Both the position numbers and the translations under genes were made by a program. From NCBI RefSeq assembly GCF_002906655.1, contig NZ_CP025794.1, positions 930,001-994,000 of the forward strand: DNA of 64,000 bases, in the 5' to 3' direction. The DNA comes from Vibrio hyugaensis (GTDB taxonomy: Bacteria; Pseudomonadota; Gammaproteobacteria; Enterobacterales; Vibrionaceae). Below the pieces are notes generated by a model. It was not told where the DNA came from and made no database searches. It was given only the letters and a program-made list of their open reading frames with translations. Positions 26,979 through 36,660 of this stretch are shown one piece after another (position 1 is the stretch's first letter; the number at the start of each line of letters is the position of its first letter).

Positions 26979-28940
26979 TTACTCAGTATATTGATTGTGC
27001 GACTTTTCCAACTTGTAGAACGTAGCTTGGACATAATCATCTGGGTCCCCAGAGATATTTTGGTTATATACACCAGCTTTAAAGTACATGTACTTGCCGC
27101 CGACATCATAACCACTCTCACTCATATCTACGACTTGCACCGCATCCGGTTTTCCTTCACGCATGACCGTCACCGTCATCGTATTACCGACCACTTCGAT
27201 TCGATAAGAGAAGACTTCTCCAAGCGCGATACCATCCTCAATTTCACCAGTCATACCACCAACTAAATCATAGTAATTATCCGTACCTTTGAGCGTATTT
27301 TCATGCGCAAAGTAAACAGTACCAGTGTCTTTGTTAGGCAGTTTTCGGTAGTACAGACGAATTGGTTCATCATCTTTATCATGGATTTGGCCAATGATGA
27401 ATCGACCGACTTCACCCAGTTCACCTGTTGTGGTTGTATGGTCGATCTTCAATGTTGCTTCCAATACACCATCGACACCACCAGCCGCTTTTTGGTCTTC
27501 GATTGGCGCAGAACTGAATACCCAGTTATTTTTGTTTACCCCTTTCGTCGAGATGGACTTATCACCAGCTCGAAGCATTTCACGCAGTTCGGTACGCGCA
27601 AATTTTGTGTTCTTTGAAGTACGAACACCTTTAATGTAAGTCTTAAAGACTAAACCACCATCATCTGCTGTATAGAAAATTTCTGGATGCTCATAACCGT
27701 TAGCAAGATCCCACTCGTTAACGTCATCAGGCTTGCCATTTTTGTCATGGTCAAATGGTTGTGAGAGGTACCAAGTCGTTAGATCAAAGTTTTCTCCCGG
27801 CTTATTACCCGCTTTTGGTGTTGCTGGAAGTACTGGTTTCTTTAAAGGTACGTCCCAATCACAACTCGTCGCACATGGTAGCGCAACTTTCACACCAAAA
27901 TTGCCAGAGCGGAGCTCTTCCATTTTTTGCTTTTGCGATTTGCCATTGGCTGTTTGCTTGTTATTTTCGTTGGCTAGACGCTCAGCAGCAATCACTTCAT
28001 CAGTAATGATATGGTTATCTGGACAGCTGTTAATTGCACAATTCAACGCAGCAAACTCCGTCACGCTGTTCCAAGAGTTTTTGCTATTACCTTGACCCAC
28101 ATAGCGAACGTAGCGCGCTTCAACAGGATCAAAAGTGAAGCGTTCATAGCCATTAACCCCACCAGAGCTGCTCGCACCTTCTAAAACGGTCTGCCATTGT
28201 TCACCATCAATGCTAATTTGAATATCAAAGTTGGTTTCGCGTTCATTACCTTTATGAAAAGATAAACGAACCGCATCAAAAGTTTGGACGCTGCCGTAAT
28301 CATACATCGCCCACTCACCTAGACCATTTGCTGCCCAGCGAGTTGAAGTATCATTATCAAATAAACGATCATGCCCATTGCCATCATGAGAGCTCGAGGT
28401 AATATCAACCGGCACTAAAATGTCTCCGCGAGGGAGTTCTTGGTTAGAGCAGTAATCCGTTTTACAGTTAACACCCATAAATTCTGTCACACTGTTCCAA
28501 TCGTTTTTGCTGTTTCCCATACCAACATATTTAATGTAGCGAGCGGTCACTTCAGGGAAGTCAAAGCGTTCCAAGCTTTGGGATTTACCCGTGCTCTGTC
28601 CGTCGCTAACGACCGTGTTCCATGTATTACCGTCTTGACTGACCTCAATATTGAATTTTGTTACCCGCTCATCACCTTTATGAAAAGCCAACTTAACCGC
28701 ATCAAACGCGATCTCTTGACCATAATCAAACGTCATGGTCTCTCCTTGGCCACTTGCCGACCAACGCGTCTGTAAATTACCATCCATCACTTGGTTCGGT
28801 AAGTTTCCGTCGTGGCTTGATGCTACGACATTGATTGGTGCAGGTGTATTGATGTCTTTTCCATCACCATTTGATACACAGCCGGTAAGAGCAAGCATCA
28901 CAGAGGCCGCTAAGAAACTTTGTAGGGTATTTGGTCGCAT
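26979..28940 (-). CDS. PL7 alginate lyase lipoprotein with two CBM32 modules
   Basis: A 653-residue lipoprotein. The signal ends in a lipobox (LALTGC, Cys21) with Val-Ser following, so outer-membrane sorting is likely. Two F5/8-type C (CBM32-like) modules follow at about 35-160 and 170-300; both contain ASSHDGN or SSSHDGN near their start and TRW and NSVTEF motifs near their ends. A linker of about 80 residues leads to the PL7 catalytic domain (about 385-650) with ARTELREM, IIGQIHD and YFKAGVYNQ. The layout resembles large Vibrio AlyA/AlyB-type endolyases that bind and cleave polymer at the cell surface. The ATG at 28940 is used because the frame before it lacks a signal peptide. One operator lies about 130 bases upstream. 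Confidence 0.9.
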   Translation of the reverse strand: MRPNTLQSFLAASVMLALTGCVSNGDGKDINTPAPINVVASSHDGNLPNQVMDGNLQTRWSASGQGETMTFDYGQEIAFDAVKLAFHKGDERVTKFNIEVSQDGNTWNTVVSDGQSTGKSQSLERFDFPEVTARYIKYVGMGNSKNDWNSVTEFMGVNCKTDYCSNQELPRGDILVPVDITSSSHDGNGHDRLFDNDTSTRWAANGLGEWAMYDYGSVQTFDAVRLSFHKGNERETNFDIQISIDGEQWQTVLEGASSSGGVNGYERFTFDPVEARYVRYVGQGNSKNSWNSVTEFAALNCAINSCPDNHIITDEVIAAERLANENNKQTANGKSQKQKMEELRSGNFGVKVALPCATSCDWDVPLKKPVLPATPKAGNKPGENFDLTTWYLSQPFDHDKNGKPDDVNEWDLANGYEHPEIFYTADDGGLVFKTYIKGVRTSKNTKFARTELREMLRAGDKSISTKGVNKNNWVFSSAPIEDQKAAGGVDGVLEATLKIDHTTTTGELGEVGRFIIGQIHDKDDEPIRLYYRKLPNKDTGTVYFAHENTLKGTDNYYDLVGGMTGEIEDGIALGEVFSYRIEVVGNTMTVTVMREGKPDAVQVVDMSESGYDVGGKYMYFKAGVYNQNISGDPDDYVQATFYKLEKSHNQYTE

Positions 28941-29065
28941 ATTTAATCCATTCTTATAGTACAAGTGCAATATTCAAAACTTACAGTCAAATCAACAACT
29001 GAACGGCTTGAAATCGGTCATTTGTTTTTTTATTGACCTGATATTGATAGAAACATTACATAATC

Positions 29066-29076
29066 TTGTATTACAA
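29066..29076. promoter_or_regulatory. Operator TTGTATTACAA before the CBM32-PL7 gene
   Basis: A perfect TTGT-N3-ACAA palindrome. Read leftward, its flanks (TTTATTTG..GATTAT) align with those of the copy in the promoter at 19895-19922, which again puts it between plausible -35 and -10 elements. Confidence 0.55.
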
Positions 29077-29687
29077 ATAAAAGCAATTTATGTATAGAAT
29101 GAGACTGCGATCCCCTTTCAAACACCCCTACGTTACATTTATCTACTTTGGGTCACGTCATGTGTGATTTCGGATAAAGACGACATGATGCCTGGTATTC
29201 ATCAAGTAAAATACATACTTAAATTTAATAAAAGTCCTCGAAAGCAATATTCAACTTAGCTCTCACTGTACTTTAAATGATTGTTTTTATTAAAATAAAT
29301 ATCGAACCTAACGTAAACTAGTATTGATAATTCTATCTGTAATTTTTATCTCTATTCTTTAGTTTCTCATTTGTGCGCTTCATTTCCCTCTCAAAAACGG
29401 CCATGTAATGCCACTTCTCACCAAGTTCATCGAGGTTCACTCTTAAATGCTTTGTATGATAATAACGAGTAAACATATGCAAATATGAAACAAAATATCT
29501 GACTCAACCCACGCATAAGACTCATTTCCATAAACCATCCCACCGTCTAAATAAGCAACAATTCAAAAACAAAAAGCCATGTTTTCGACATTTTATGTGA
29601 CTTAATCAACACTTTACTGGCAAGAAACTGAGCAGTGAGTGAGTAAGATCATTCTATGAATGTCTGAATATTGATGAGTAAAATATT

Positions 29688-29698
29688 TTGTCTAACAA
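29688..29698. promoter_or_regulatory. Operator TTGTCTAACAA before the ConA-like lipoprotein
   Basis: A perfect TTGT-N3-ACAA palindrome, 44 bases before the ATG at 29742. It places the uncharacterised lipoprotein in the same regulon as the lyases and symporters. Confidence 0.5.
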
Positions 29699-29741
29699 TA
29701 ATACATATCCAATGAATACTAACGTGAATGAGAGTTAATTT

Positions 29742-31472
29742 ATGCAAATGACAAAAGTTGCAGTAGCAGTTGCCCTTTCAACGGGCTTATTGGTTGGTTG
29801 TAATACGGATTTGAGAGACGAAACCTCGCCAACAACCCCTACCCCCGACGCATCTTTAGCCAATGGCTATTGGAGCATTGAAGAAGTCGCAGCAACTTCG
29901 ACTGCAAGTGATTTACCCAACATCTATGTATTTGATGAAGGAATTCAAAAGTACTACAACGATGACGATAACTTCGGTACTTACACTATTTACGACGCCA
30001 CTTATACCGAAGATGTTGATGCGGGTACGCTGACTTTCACCTACTACGGAAACAGTGCTGATTTAACAGATACGACAGAAGTTACCGGCAACTACTCGGT
30101 GACTGATGAGATTTTGACTATCTCTGATACCAACTTGGGAGAACTTACAGGCTCGAATGAAGTAGACACGGCTGGTGTGTTAGACGCTATCGCTAATGCC
30201 AACACTGATGCTGGCCTTAATAATGTTGTTCAAATTCTTGATACCAATAACGCAGGAACGCTGGAGGATACGGGTGAACTACGAATCAAATTAGCCGACT
30301 CTACGTCCGTTGCTTCCATTGAAAGCGGTAAACTGACTGTCGACCTTGTGTATCAGAATGACGAGGATACCGAACAAGAAGCCGATGGCTCAGGAGACAA
30401 TGCTTATATCTCTTTTTACGCAGCGAAAACCTCGAACTCTAATTTGCATGGTGAAGTTGCATTTGAAAACGGCGTAATTAAATACCGTGACGCAAGTGGT
30501 TCCTTGACCGATGCGGGTGGTACGTTTGAGCTTGGCGAGAATCTGGCGGTAGAGGTCACCTGGGGACCAGAAGCCTTCTCATTCTCCGTGAATGGCATCA
30601 ACTATGCTGATAACTTGCCCGTTGCCGATGGCACTGCTGTCACAACAATCTCATTACGTCTAGGCGACAATGGAAATACCACTAATTTTGAATTACTTGG
30701 CGATAACCTTATTGTCTACTCAAATGATTCAGGCACAGAGACCGAAGTTCTAAACGAAGACTTTGATAGCTATGCTTCTGGTACCGATCTCGCAACGAAA
30801 TACAATAGCAGCTCCAATGAGGCGACGGTTGTTGGTTCAGCCGGCAGTGAGCCTACAGAACCTTCTGAAGTCACAGACGATTTCGAATCCTATACCTTAG
30901 GAACCCTAATAAGTGATGCAAATGGCTCATGGACAACGTCAAATATCAAGGACGATGAGTTAGGTACTACCACAGCAGAAGTCAGCGATGATCGATCAAA
31001 CGGCGGAACACAATCACTCTTCTTAGCCGATAACCATACGGGTTCAAAACCATTTGCAATGCGAGAATTCAGTGCCCCAGCGACATCAGGCTCTGTTTCG
31101 CTCGACGTTTACTTCCCTTCTACAAATGAGAAGTCCACGTACATCAATATTGGCAATGGTAAAAACAACTCGAACAGGTATTTCGAACTAAACCAATCAG
31201 GTTCAACGTTAAAGTATGAGGCTGGTGATAATGATGTAACTATTGCGAGCGATATTGCACGAGACACATGGCACTCTATCACTTTGGCTTGGAACGCGGC
31301 CGGCCTAATCACGGTATCAATGAACGGTGAAGTTATCGCCGAAAACGTAGAACAATCGAGCACTGGGTTAGATTCAAGCATTGTTCCTTCACAATTAACG
31401 CTGTATACCGGAGACAACAGCGGTAATTCAAATAAGGCGTATTTTGACAACGTAGATTCAACACTGTTTTAA
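29742..31472 (+). CDS. Secreted lipoprotein with tandem ConA-like domains, function unknown
   Basis: A 576-residue lipoprotein with signal and lipobox (STGLLVGC, Cys20, then Asn), so outer-membrane sorting is expected. It is very acidic and Thr/Ser/Asn-rich. Three regions are visible. The first is an N-terminal beta-domain (about 35-150). The second is a jelly-roll-like segment (about 200-365) with FENGVIKYRDASG and VTWGPEAFSFSVNG. The third is a C-terminal LamG/ConA-like domain (about 378-576) with SVSLDVYFPS, TWHSITLAWNAAG and ITVSMNGEVI. None of the PL7 or other lyase motifs is present. A carbohydrate-binding, surface-capture or lyase-helper role is inferred from its domain type, operator and position; no enzyme activity can be claimed. 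Confidence 0.75.
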   Translation: MQMTKVAVAVALSTGLLVGCNTDLRDETSPTTPTPDASLANGYWSIEEVAATSTASDLPNIYVFDEGIQKYYNDDDNFGTYTIYDATYTEDVDAGTLTFTYYGNSADLTDTTEVTGNYSVTDEILTISDTNLGELTGSNEVDTAGVLDAIANANTDAGLNNVVQILDTNNAGTLEDTGELRIKLADSTSVASIESGKLTVDLVYQNDEDTEQEADGSGDNAYISFYAAKTSNSNLHGEVAFENGVIKYRDASGSLTDAGGTFELGENLAVEVTWGPEAFSFSVNGINYADNLPVADGTAVTTISLRLGDNGNTTNFELLGDNLIVYSNDSGTETEVLNEDFDSYASGTDLATKYNSSSNEATVVGSAGSEPTEPSEVTDDFESYTLGTLISDANGSWTTSNIKDDELGTTTAEVSDDRSNGGTQSLFLADNHTGSKPFAMREFSAPATSGSVSLDVYFPSTNEKSTYINIGNGKNNSNRYFELNQSGSTLKYEAGDNDVTIASDIARDTWHSITLAWNAAGLITVSMNGEVIAENVEQSSTGLDSSIVPSQLTLYTGDNSGNSNKAYFDNVDSTLF

Positions 31473-31486
31473 ACTGTCTACTCTTT

Positions 31487-31519
31487 CAGTCTGGTTGTGC
31501 TCGCAACCAGACTGTTTTT
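31487..31519 (+). terminator. Intrinsic terminator after the ConA-like lipoprotein
   Basis: CAGTCTGGTTG and CAACCAGACTG form an 11-bp perfect stem with a 6-base loop and six T. Confidence 0.9.
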
Positions 31520-31616
31520 AACAACCTCATCCCCTCCTCTTTTATATTTCTTGTCAGAAACACCCGTCATGCACTGTTCGTTGACATCAAATCTGTGGTT
31601 TAATCGAACAATCAAA

Positions 31617-31627
31617 TTGTATGACAA
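31617..31627. promoter_or_regulatory. Operator TTGTATGACAA before the AEC carrier
   Basis: A perfect TTGT-N3-ACAA palindrome abutting TTATAA, a possible -10, and 37 bases before the carrier ATG. This repeats the operator-next-to--10 arrangement at 19895-19922. Confidence 0.55.
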
Positions 31628-31663
31628 TTATAAAACCTCTTTTCTTTTGCTGCGGATATTCTC

Positions 31664-32620
31664 ATGGATGCTGTTTTACATCAGTTGCAATTTTCATTAT
31701 CAATCACGGGTCCCATCTGCTTAATGCTGGTGCTAGGCGTTATCTTCAAGCGCATTGGCCTTATCAACGATAACTTTATCGAAGTCGGTTCGAAGCTGGT
31801 CTTTCAGGTCACGCTGCCTGCAATGCTGTTCTTGAGTATTGTGGTCTCCGATCACGATTTCTCCGCGGCTAGTGGCTTCGTTAATTACGGAATTATTGCC
31901 AGCATCGCGTTTTTCATCTTCACCTATGTTTCCGTCAAGCTGTTCTTCAAATCTTCGCCAGACCAAGGCGTATTAATCCAAGGTGGATTTCGCGCTAATA
32001 CGGGTATTATTGGCATCGCGTATGTCGCCAACGCCTATGGCTCGCAAGGGGTAGCATTAGCTGCACTTTATGTCGCAGTCACGACGTTTATCTACAACGT
32101 TCAAGCAGTGATTTGCCTTTCTCCAAAAGGAGCGACTTCTGGTTCTCAAGCGGCGAAAATGATGGTCCGAACCTTGACCAAGAACCCACTTATCATCGCG
32201 ATTGTCTCTGGCATGGTGTTCTATCTGTTGTCAATTCCCGTCCCAGAAATCGTCATTGATGCTGGGAATTATTTGTCAAAGATGACCCTACCCCTTGCTC
32301 TTTTATGTACTGGTGGATCACTGAATTTAAGCTTGATGAAGAAAGAGAAAGGCCCTTCTTGGTTTGCGAGCAGTTACAAGCTCGTAGTCGCACCAATCGT
32401 GATTACGTTCGGTGCTTATTTGGTGGGATTCAGAGGCATTGAGCTGGGTATTTTGTTCTTTATGAACGCCTCTCCCGTTGCCGCAGCGAGCTACGTAATG
32501 GCACGCTCAATGGGAGGAAACTCCGTATTGGCAGCGAATATCATCGCTCTAACGACAGTGCTTTCGACAGTGACCTGTACGGTGGGCATTGTGATTTTAA
32601 AAGCGTATGGATTGATTTAA
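31664..32620 (+). CDS. AEC-family (auxin efflux carrier-like) transporter
   Basis: A 318-residue inner-membrane protein with about ten hydrophobic helices in two halves. It shows the AEC-family features ITGPICLMLVLGVIFKRIGLI at the N-terminus, FRANTGIIGIAYV mid-protein and ASPVAAASYVMARSMGGN near the C-terminus. Members carry small organic acids such as malate and malonate or auxin-like compounds. The operator upstream ties it to the alginate regulon, so export or import of a pathway acid such as KDG, DEH or pyruvate is a reasonable hypothesis. No AEC carrier is part of the textbook alginate pathway, so this remains inference. Confidence 0.8.
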   Translation: MDAVLHQLQFSLSITGPICLMLVLGVIFKRIGLINDNFIEVGSKLVFQVTLPAMLFLSIVVSDHDFSAASGFVNYGIIASIAFFIFTYVSVKLFFKSSPDQGVLIQGGFRANTGIIGIAYVANAYGSQGVALAALYVAVTTFIYNVQAVICLSPKGATSGSQAAKMMVRTLTKNPLIIAIVSGMVFYLLSIPVPEIVIDAGNYLSKMTLPLALLCTGGSLNLSLMKKEKGPSWFASSYKLVVAPIVITFGAYLVGFRGIELGILFFMNASPVAAASYVMARSMGGNSVLAANIIALTTVLSTVTCTVGIVILKAYGLI

Positions 32621-32652
32621 ATAAAAAGCCTCAGCACAAATTGCTGAGGCTT
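32620..32652 (-). terminator. Intrinsic terminator for the marR gene
   Basis: AAGCCTCAGCA and TGCTGAGGCTT form an 11-bp perfect stem with a 5-base loop. The T-run is on the leftward side; the convergent AEC transcript probably uses the same hairpin less well. Confidence 0.88.
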
Positions 32653-32661
32653 GGTTGACCT

Positions 32662-33114
32662 CTATGGATGGTTCGCCAAGGTCATCTTACGAACTAAGCG
32701 GAAGAACTCGTTTGATTCCTCTTCAGTCAAACATGAGAAGAAATCTTGCTTTAGATTCGTCATGATACGGTGAACTTTGTGCACAGCTTCTACCCCTTCT
32801 TTGGTTAGGGTAAGAATTTTAAGCCTCTGATTGATTTCACTTTTAGACACTTTCACAAAGCCGCGTTTTGCAAGATTATCCACCATCCGTTTTGCTACGC
32901 TTCGTTCAGTCAAAACCGCATCCGCCAACTCTTGCTGACTCATCGGTTGAAACTCTTCCAACGCCGCTAAGGCACTCGCCATTTCCAACGTCATCAAGTT
33001 CTGGCGTGATAGCTCTGCTTGCGCACGATTACGGAACGTTCGGTTCATCACACTGCATACAAACATTGGGCTTTGATCTAACACGGATATCGGAGAAATC
33101 TTCTGATCTTTCAT
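32662..33114 (-). CDS. MarR-family transcriptional regulator
   Basis: A 150-residue MarR-type winged-helix protein with the dimerisation helices at both ends and the DNA-binding part near residues 50-110: QPMSQQELADAVLTERSVAKRMVDNLAKRGFVKVSKSEINQRLKILTLTKEG holds the recognition helix and wing. MarR proteins usually repress efflux or stress genes and are released by phenolic ligands. It lies on the same strand as, and about 380 bases downstream of, the RND efflux genes. The palindrome upstream of those genes is its likely target. Confidence 0.85.
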   Translation of the reverse strand: MKDQKISPISVLDQSPMFVCSVMNRTFRNRAQAELSRQNLMTLEMASALAALEEFQPMSQQELADAVLTERSVAKRMVDNLAKRGFVKVSKSEINQRLKILTLTKEGVEAVHKVHRIMTNLKQDFFSCLTEEESNEFFRLVRKMTLANHP

Positions 33115-33165
33115 ACTTGCCTATTCTACTTTCGACTTTGTTTTCATTTGTATAGTCTGGTGTTT

Positions 33166-33380
33166 GCAAGAGATTCCCGACTGCACTCCTTCGTCGCTTT
33201 CGGGAATGACGCGGAATACAACCATGAGCACAAAACTCCCTCACCGCCATTTCGACGAGCCTAGGCGAGATCAGGAATCTCGCTGTCGCACGCTCTTGGC
33301 GCAATGCTTCACATCAAGTCACAGCGCTCAGTGAGCAAATTCTGAATCACGTACGTTCCTCGCTATTCAGAATGCTGTAA
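33166..33380. repeat. Compact region of nested inverted repeats
   Basis: GAGATTCC (33170-33177) pairs with GGAATCTC (33274-33281), and ATTCTGAAT (33339-33347) with ATTCAGAAT (33365-33373). The phrases around CTTTCGGGAATGAC resemble intergenic repeats common in vibrios and other proteobacteria (from memory). No second copy was noticed in this window. Confidence 0.4.
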
Positions 33381-33418
33381 AAAATTAAGCGTCAAAACCT
33401 AAACTATCCAATCGAATC

Positions 33419-33446
33419 CAAAAACAAAGAGCGCCGAAGCGCTCTT
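33419..33446 (-). terminator. Intrinsic terminator after the RND gene
   Basis: AAGAGCGC and GCGCTCTT with a CGAA (TTCG on the message) tetraloop. Read leftward it is followed by TTTGTTTTTGG. Confidence 0.82.
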
Positions 33447-33496
33447 GTTATTACTGTATCTGTTGGAAGTAGTATAACTCAGTTAATGACTAAGTC

Positions 33497-36400
33497 TTAC
33501 TCTTGCTTAGCTGATGGTTGTGAAGCAGATTCCAACTGTTCGGCTTGTGCTTCTTTCCTTGCACGGCGATCAAACAAACGCTCTACCACCACGAAGAACA
33601 CTGGAACAAAGAAGATACCAAGTAAGGTCGCACTTACCATGCCACCAAGTACACCTGTACCTACCGCGTTCTGACCTGCTGAACCTACACCCGCACTGAT
33701 GGCAAGTGGAACAACACCCAGACCAAACGCGAGCGAAGTCATGATGATTGGACGTAGACGAACACGTACCGCGTGCAGCGTTGCTTCTATCAAGCCAGCG
33801 CCTTTTTCGTAATATTCTTTCGCAAACTCTACGATAAGGATCGCGTTCTTCGTTGCCAGGCCAACAGTGGTCAATAAGCTCACTTGGAAGAACACGTCGT
33901 TGTCCATTCCGCGTCCCATGACCGCAAGAACGGCACCCAAGACCCCCAGCGGAACAACAAGTACAACCGCCAATGGTACTGACCAACTCTCATACAACGC
34001 AGCCAGAACGAGGAACACAACAAGGATCGACAAGCCATATAGCATTGGCGCTTGGTTTCCTGATAGTCGTTCTTCGTAAGAGATACCGTTCCAGTTCACG
34101 GTGTAACCAGGAGGCAATTGTTTCACCATGGCTTCAATCTCTTCCATCGCTTCACCCGTACTCACACCTGGCGCAGTACCGCCTTGAATGTTCATCGCAG
34201 GTAAACCATTGAAACGTTGCAACTGAGGTGAGCCATACGTCCATTCACCCATTGCAAACGCAGAGAATGGAACCATCTCACCTTGTGCGTTACGCACATA
34301 CCATGAGTCGAAGTCTTTTGGTTGCATACGATGCTCTGCATCACTTTGCACCATCACTTTCTTCACGCGGCCACGGTCGATGTAATCGTTAATGTACGCG
34401 CCACCCCATGCCGATGATAGGATTTGGTTCACATCGTTAATGCTTACATCCAATGCACGTAGCTTAGCGTGATCGATATTAACTTGGTACATTGGTGCAT
34501 CAGATTGACCATTTGGACGTACACCGACTAATTTCGGGTTTTGCGCCGCCATACCCAACAGTTGACCTTGAGCAGCAACAAGCGCATCGTGACCGTTACC
34601 TAATGAATCTTGTAGGTAGAAGTCAAAGCCCGTCGCGTTACCCAACTCTTGAATCGCAGGTGGCGCAAACGCAAACACCATGGCTTCTTTGATCGTGGAG
34701 AAGTAGCCCATAGCACGACCAGTTAGTGATGCTGCATCAGACCCTGGCGCTTCACGTTCTGACCAATCTTTAAGACCGATGAACGCCATGCCCATGTTCT
34801 GACCTTGACCAGCAAAACTAAAGCCCGCAACCGAGAACACGGATTTTACGTTGTCTTTTTCTTCTTCTAAGAAGTAAGTACGTACTTTTTCCAGTGTTTC
34901 TTCTGTCTGTTCCTGAGTCGCGTTCGGCGGCAAGATAGCCATTGAATACACCGTACCTTGGTCTTCATCCGGCAAGAACGACGTAGGTAGGTTTGAGAAC
35001 AACCAACCAGCACCTACGCTCATTGCCAAGAACACAAGCAACATGCGACCCGTGCGCTTCAGCATTTTCGCCACGCCAGTTTCATAACCTGCGGTCATCG
35101 AGTCAAACTTACGGTTGAACCAACCAAAGAATCCCTTCTTATCGGCAAGTTCTGCATCGCCTTTTTTCAGCAAGCTTGCACACAATGCAGGTGTCAGGAT
35201 GATCGCCACCAATACCGACAACGTCATTGCCGCTACGATAGTGATAGAGAACTGACGGTAAATAACCCCCGTAGAACCCGACATAAATGCCATTGGGACG
35301 AATACCGCAGACAGTGTCAGACCAACACCGACCAACGCGCCCGTGATCTGCCCCATCGACTTCTTAGTTGCTGCTTTGGGATCGAGACCATCTTCGTGCA
35401 TGACACGTTCTACGTTCTCTACTACTACGATGGCGTCATCCACCAGCAAGCCGATGGCCAGAACCATGGCAAACATGGTCAGGGTATTCACACTGAACCC
35501 GGTCACGTACAAGACGGCGAACGTACCCAGCAATACGACCGGGACCGCAATTGTCGGAATAAGAGTTGCGCGGAAGTTCTGTAAGAACAGGTACATGATC
35601 AAGAATACAAGGACAACCGCTTCAAGCAGCGTTTTTACTACTTCTTTGATCGATGCTTGAACAAATGGCGTTGTTTCAAATGGATAAGCGATCTTCAAAC
35701 CATCAGGGAACATTGCACTCAACTGACCTAGACGCTCTTTAACTGCTTCTGCTGTTTCTAGCGCGTTCGCCCCCGTACCTAAAGAGATACCCAAACCAGC
35801 CGCAGGTGAGCCGTTATATTGACCTTTAATGTCGTAACTTTCTGCACCACGCTCAACACGAGCCACATCTTTTAGGTAAACGTTCGAACCATTCGCTTCT
35901 GACTTAAGAATAATATTCTTAAATTCTTCCACTTTAGTTAAACGGCTTGCCGAAGAAATGGTCGCGTTTAGTAATTGACCAGGTTGTGCCGGAGCCGCAC
36001 CAAGCTGACCGGAAGACACTTGCGCGTTCTGCTCACTAATAGCATTTGCTACATCAATTGCTGTTAAGTTAAATTGAGTCAGCTTATACGGATCTAGCCA
36101 CACACGCATTGCGTATTGAGAACCAAACGCCTGCACCTGGCCTACCCCTGTTACGCGGCTGATCGGATCTTGAATGTTCGTGACGACAAAGTCACCGATA
36201 TCGTTTTCCGTAAACTCAGGGTTTTCCGAGTAAACCGCCACAACCATTAAGAAAGAGGTGTTGGATTTGTTTACAACAATACCTTGGCTTTGTACTTCCA
36301 TCGGAAGTGACGTCATCGCCAATTGCAGTTTGTTCTGCACCTGAACCTGCGCGATATCTGGATCCGCCTCGCTATCAAACGTTAGCGTAATGGTTGCATT

Positions 36401-36658
36401 ACCAAACGCATCACTGCTTGAGTTTAGATAGCGCAGGTAATCCAAACCTGTCATGTTTTGCTCGATAACCTGTGTTACTGAATCTTCTACGGTTTTCGCA
36501 GAAGCACCTGGGTAACGAGCACTAATAGAGATCGTGGTCGGTGAAATCGTTGGGTACTGTGATACTGGCAAGTTGAACAGCGACATAACGCCAGCCAACA
36601 TGGTAAGAATCGCGAGAACCCAAGCAAATACCGGACGATCGATAAAGAATCGTGCCAT
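33497..36658 (-). CDS. RND multidrug efflux transporter, HAE1/AcrB type
   Basis: A 1053-residue inner-membrane proton antiporter, standard size for AcrB-like pumps, with 12 transmembrane segments and two large periplasmic loops. Signatures include [16 protein letters not shown] at the N-terminus, [19 protein letters not shown] and the TM4 motif [16 protein letters not shown], where the adjacent Asp pair relays protons. A later segment reads [20 protein letters not shown]. It works as a trimer with the periplasmic adaptor encoded just upstream and an outer-membrane channel that is not encoded here (TolC presumably). The adaptor stop and this start are two bases apart, so the two form an operon. 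Confidence 0.92.
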   Translation of the reverse strand: MARFFIDRPVFAWVLAILTMLAGVMSLFNLPVSQYPTISPTTISISARYPGASAKTVEDSVTQVIEQNMTGLDYLRYLNSSSDAFGNATITLTFDSEADPDIAQVQVQNKLQLAMTSLPMEVQSQGIVVNKSNTSFLMVVAVYSENPEFTENDIGDFVVTNIQDPISRVTGVGQVQAFGSQYAMRVWLDPYKLTQFNLTAIDVANAISEQNAQVSSGQLGAAPAQPGQLLNATISSASRLTKVEEFKNIILKSEANGSNVYLKDVARVERGAESYDIKGQYNGSPAAGLGISLGTGANALETAEAVKERLGQLSAMFPDGLKIAYPFETTPFVQASIKEVVKTLLEAVVLVFLIMYLFLQNFRATLIPTIAVPVVLLGTFAVLYVTGFSVNTLTMFAMVLAIGLLVDDAIVVVENVERVMHEDGLDPKAATKKSMGQITGALVGVGLTLSAVFVPMAFMSGSTGVIYRQFSITIVAAMTLSVLVAIILTPALCASLLKKGDAELADKKGFFGWFNRKFDSMTAGYETGVAKMLKRTGRMLLVFLAMSVGAGWLFSNLPTSFLPDEDQGTVYSMAILPPNATQEQTEETLEKVRTYFLEEEKDNVKSVFSVAGFSFAGQGQNMGMAFIGLKDWSEREAPGSDAASLTGRAMGYFSTIKEAMVFAFAPPAIQELGNATGFDFYLQDSLGNGHDALVAAQGQLLGMAAQNPKLVGVRPNGQSDAPMYQVNIDHAKLRALDVSINDVNQILSSAWGGAYINDYIDRGRVKKVMVQSDAEHRMQPKDFDSWYVRNAQGEMVPFSAFAMGEWTYGSPQLQRFNGLPAMNIQGGTAPGVSTGEAMEEIEAMVKQLPPGYTVNWNGISYEERLSGNQAPMLYGLSILVVFLVLAALYESWSVPLAVVLVVPLGVLGAVLAVMGRGMDNDVFFQVSLLTTVGLATKNAILIVEFAKEYYEKGAGLIEATLHAVRVRLRPIIMTSLAFGLGVVPLAISAGVGSAGQNAVGTGVLGGMVSATLLGIFFVPVFFVVVERLFDRRARKEAQAEQLESASQPSAKQE

Positions 36659-36660
36659 AG

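Larger units (their letters stand above)
28941..29741. other. Divergent intergenic region, PL7 lipoprotein/ConA-like lipoprotein
   Basis: An 801-base AT-rich region with no credible gene. It holds perfect operators at 29066-29076 (leftward gene) and 29688-29698 (rightward gene) and a degenerate TTGTATGATAA at 29452-29462. Confidence 0.55.
33115..33496. other. Intergenic region with nested inverted repeats
   Basis: The 382 bases between the RND and MarR genes hold an inverted-repeat region (33166-33380; see separate entry) and the RND terminator. No gene is seen; the 91-codon minus frame at 33029-33304 runs into marR and is rejected. Confidence 0.5.

Noticed and set aside
33570..33986. 138-codon frame on the minus strand within the RND gene
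   Set aside because: It is a shifted-frame shadow of the AcrB-like gene with no family likeness.
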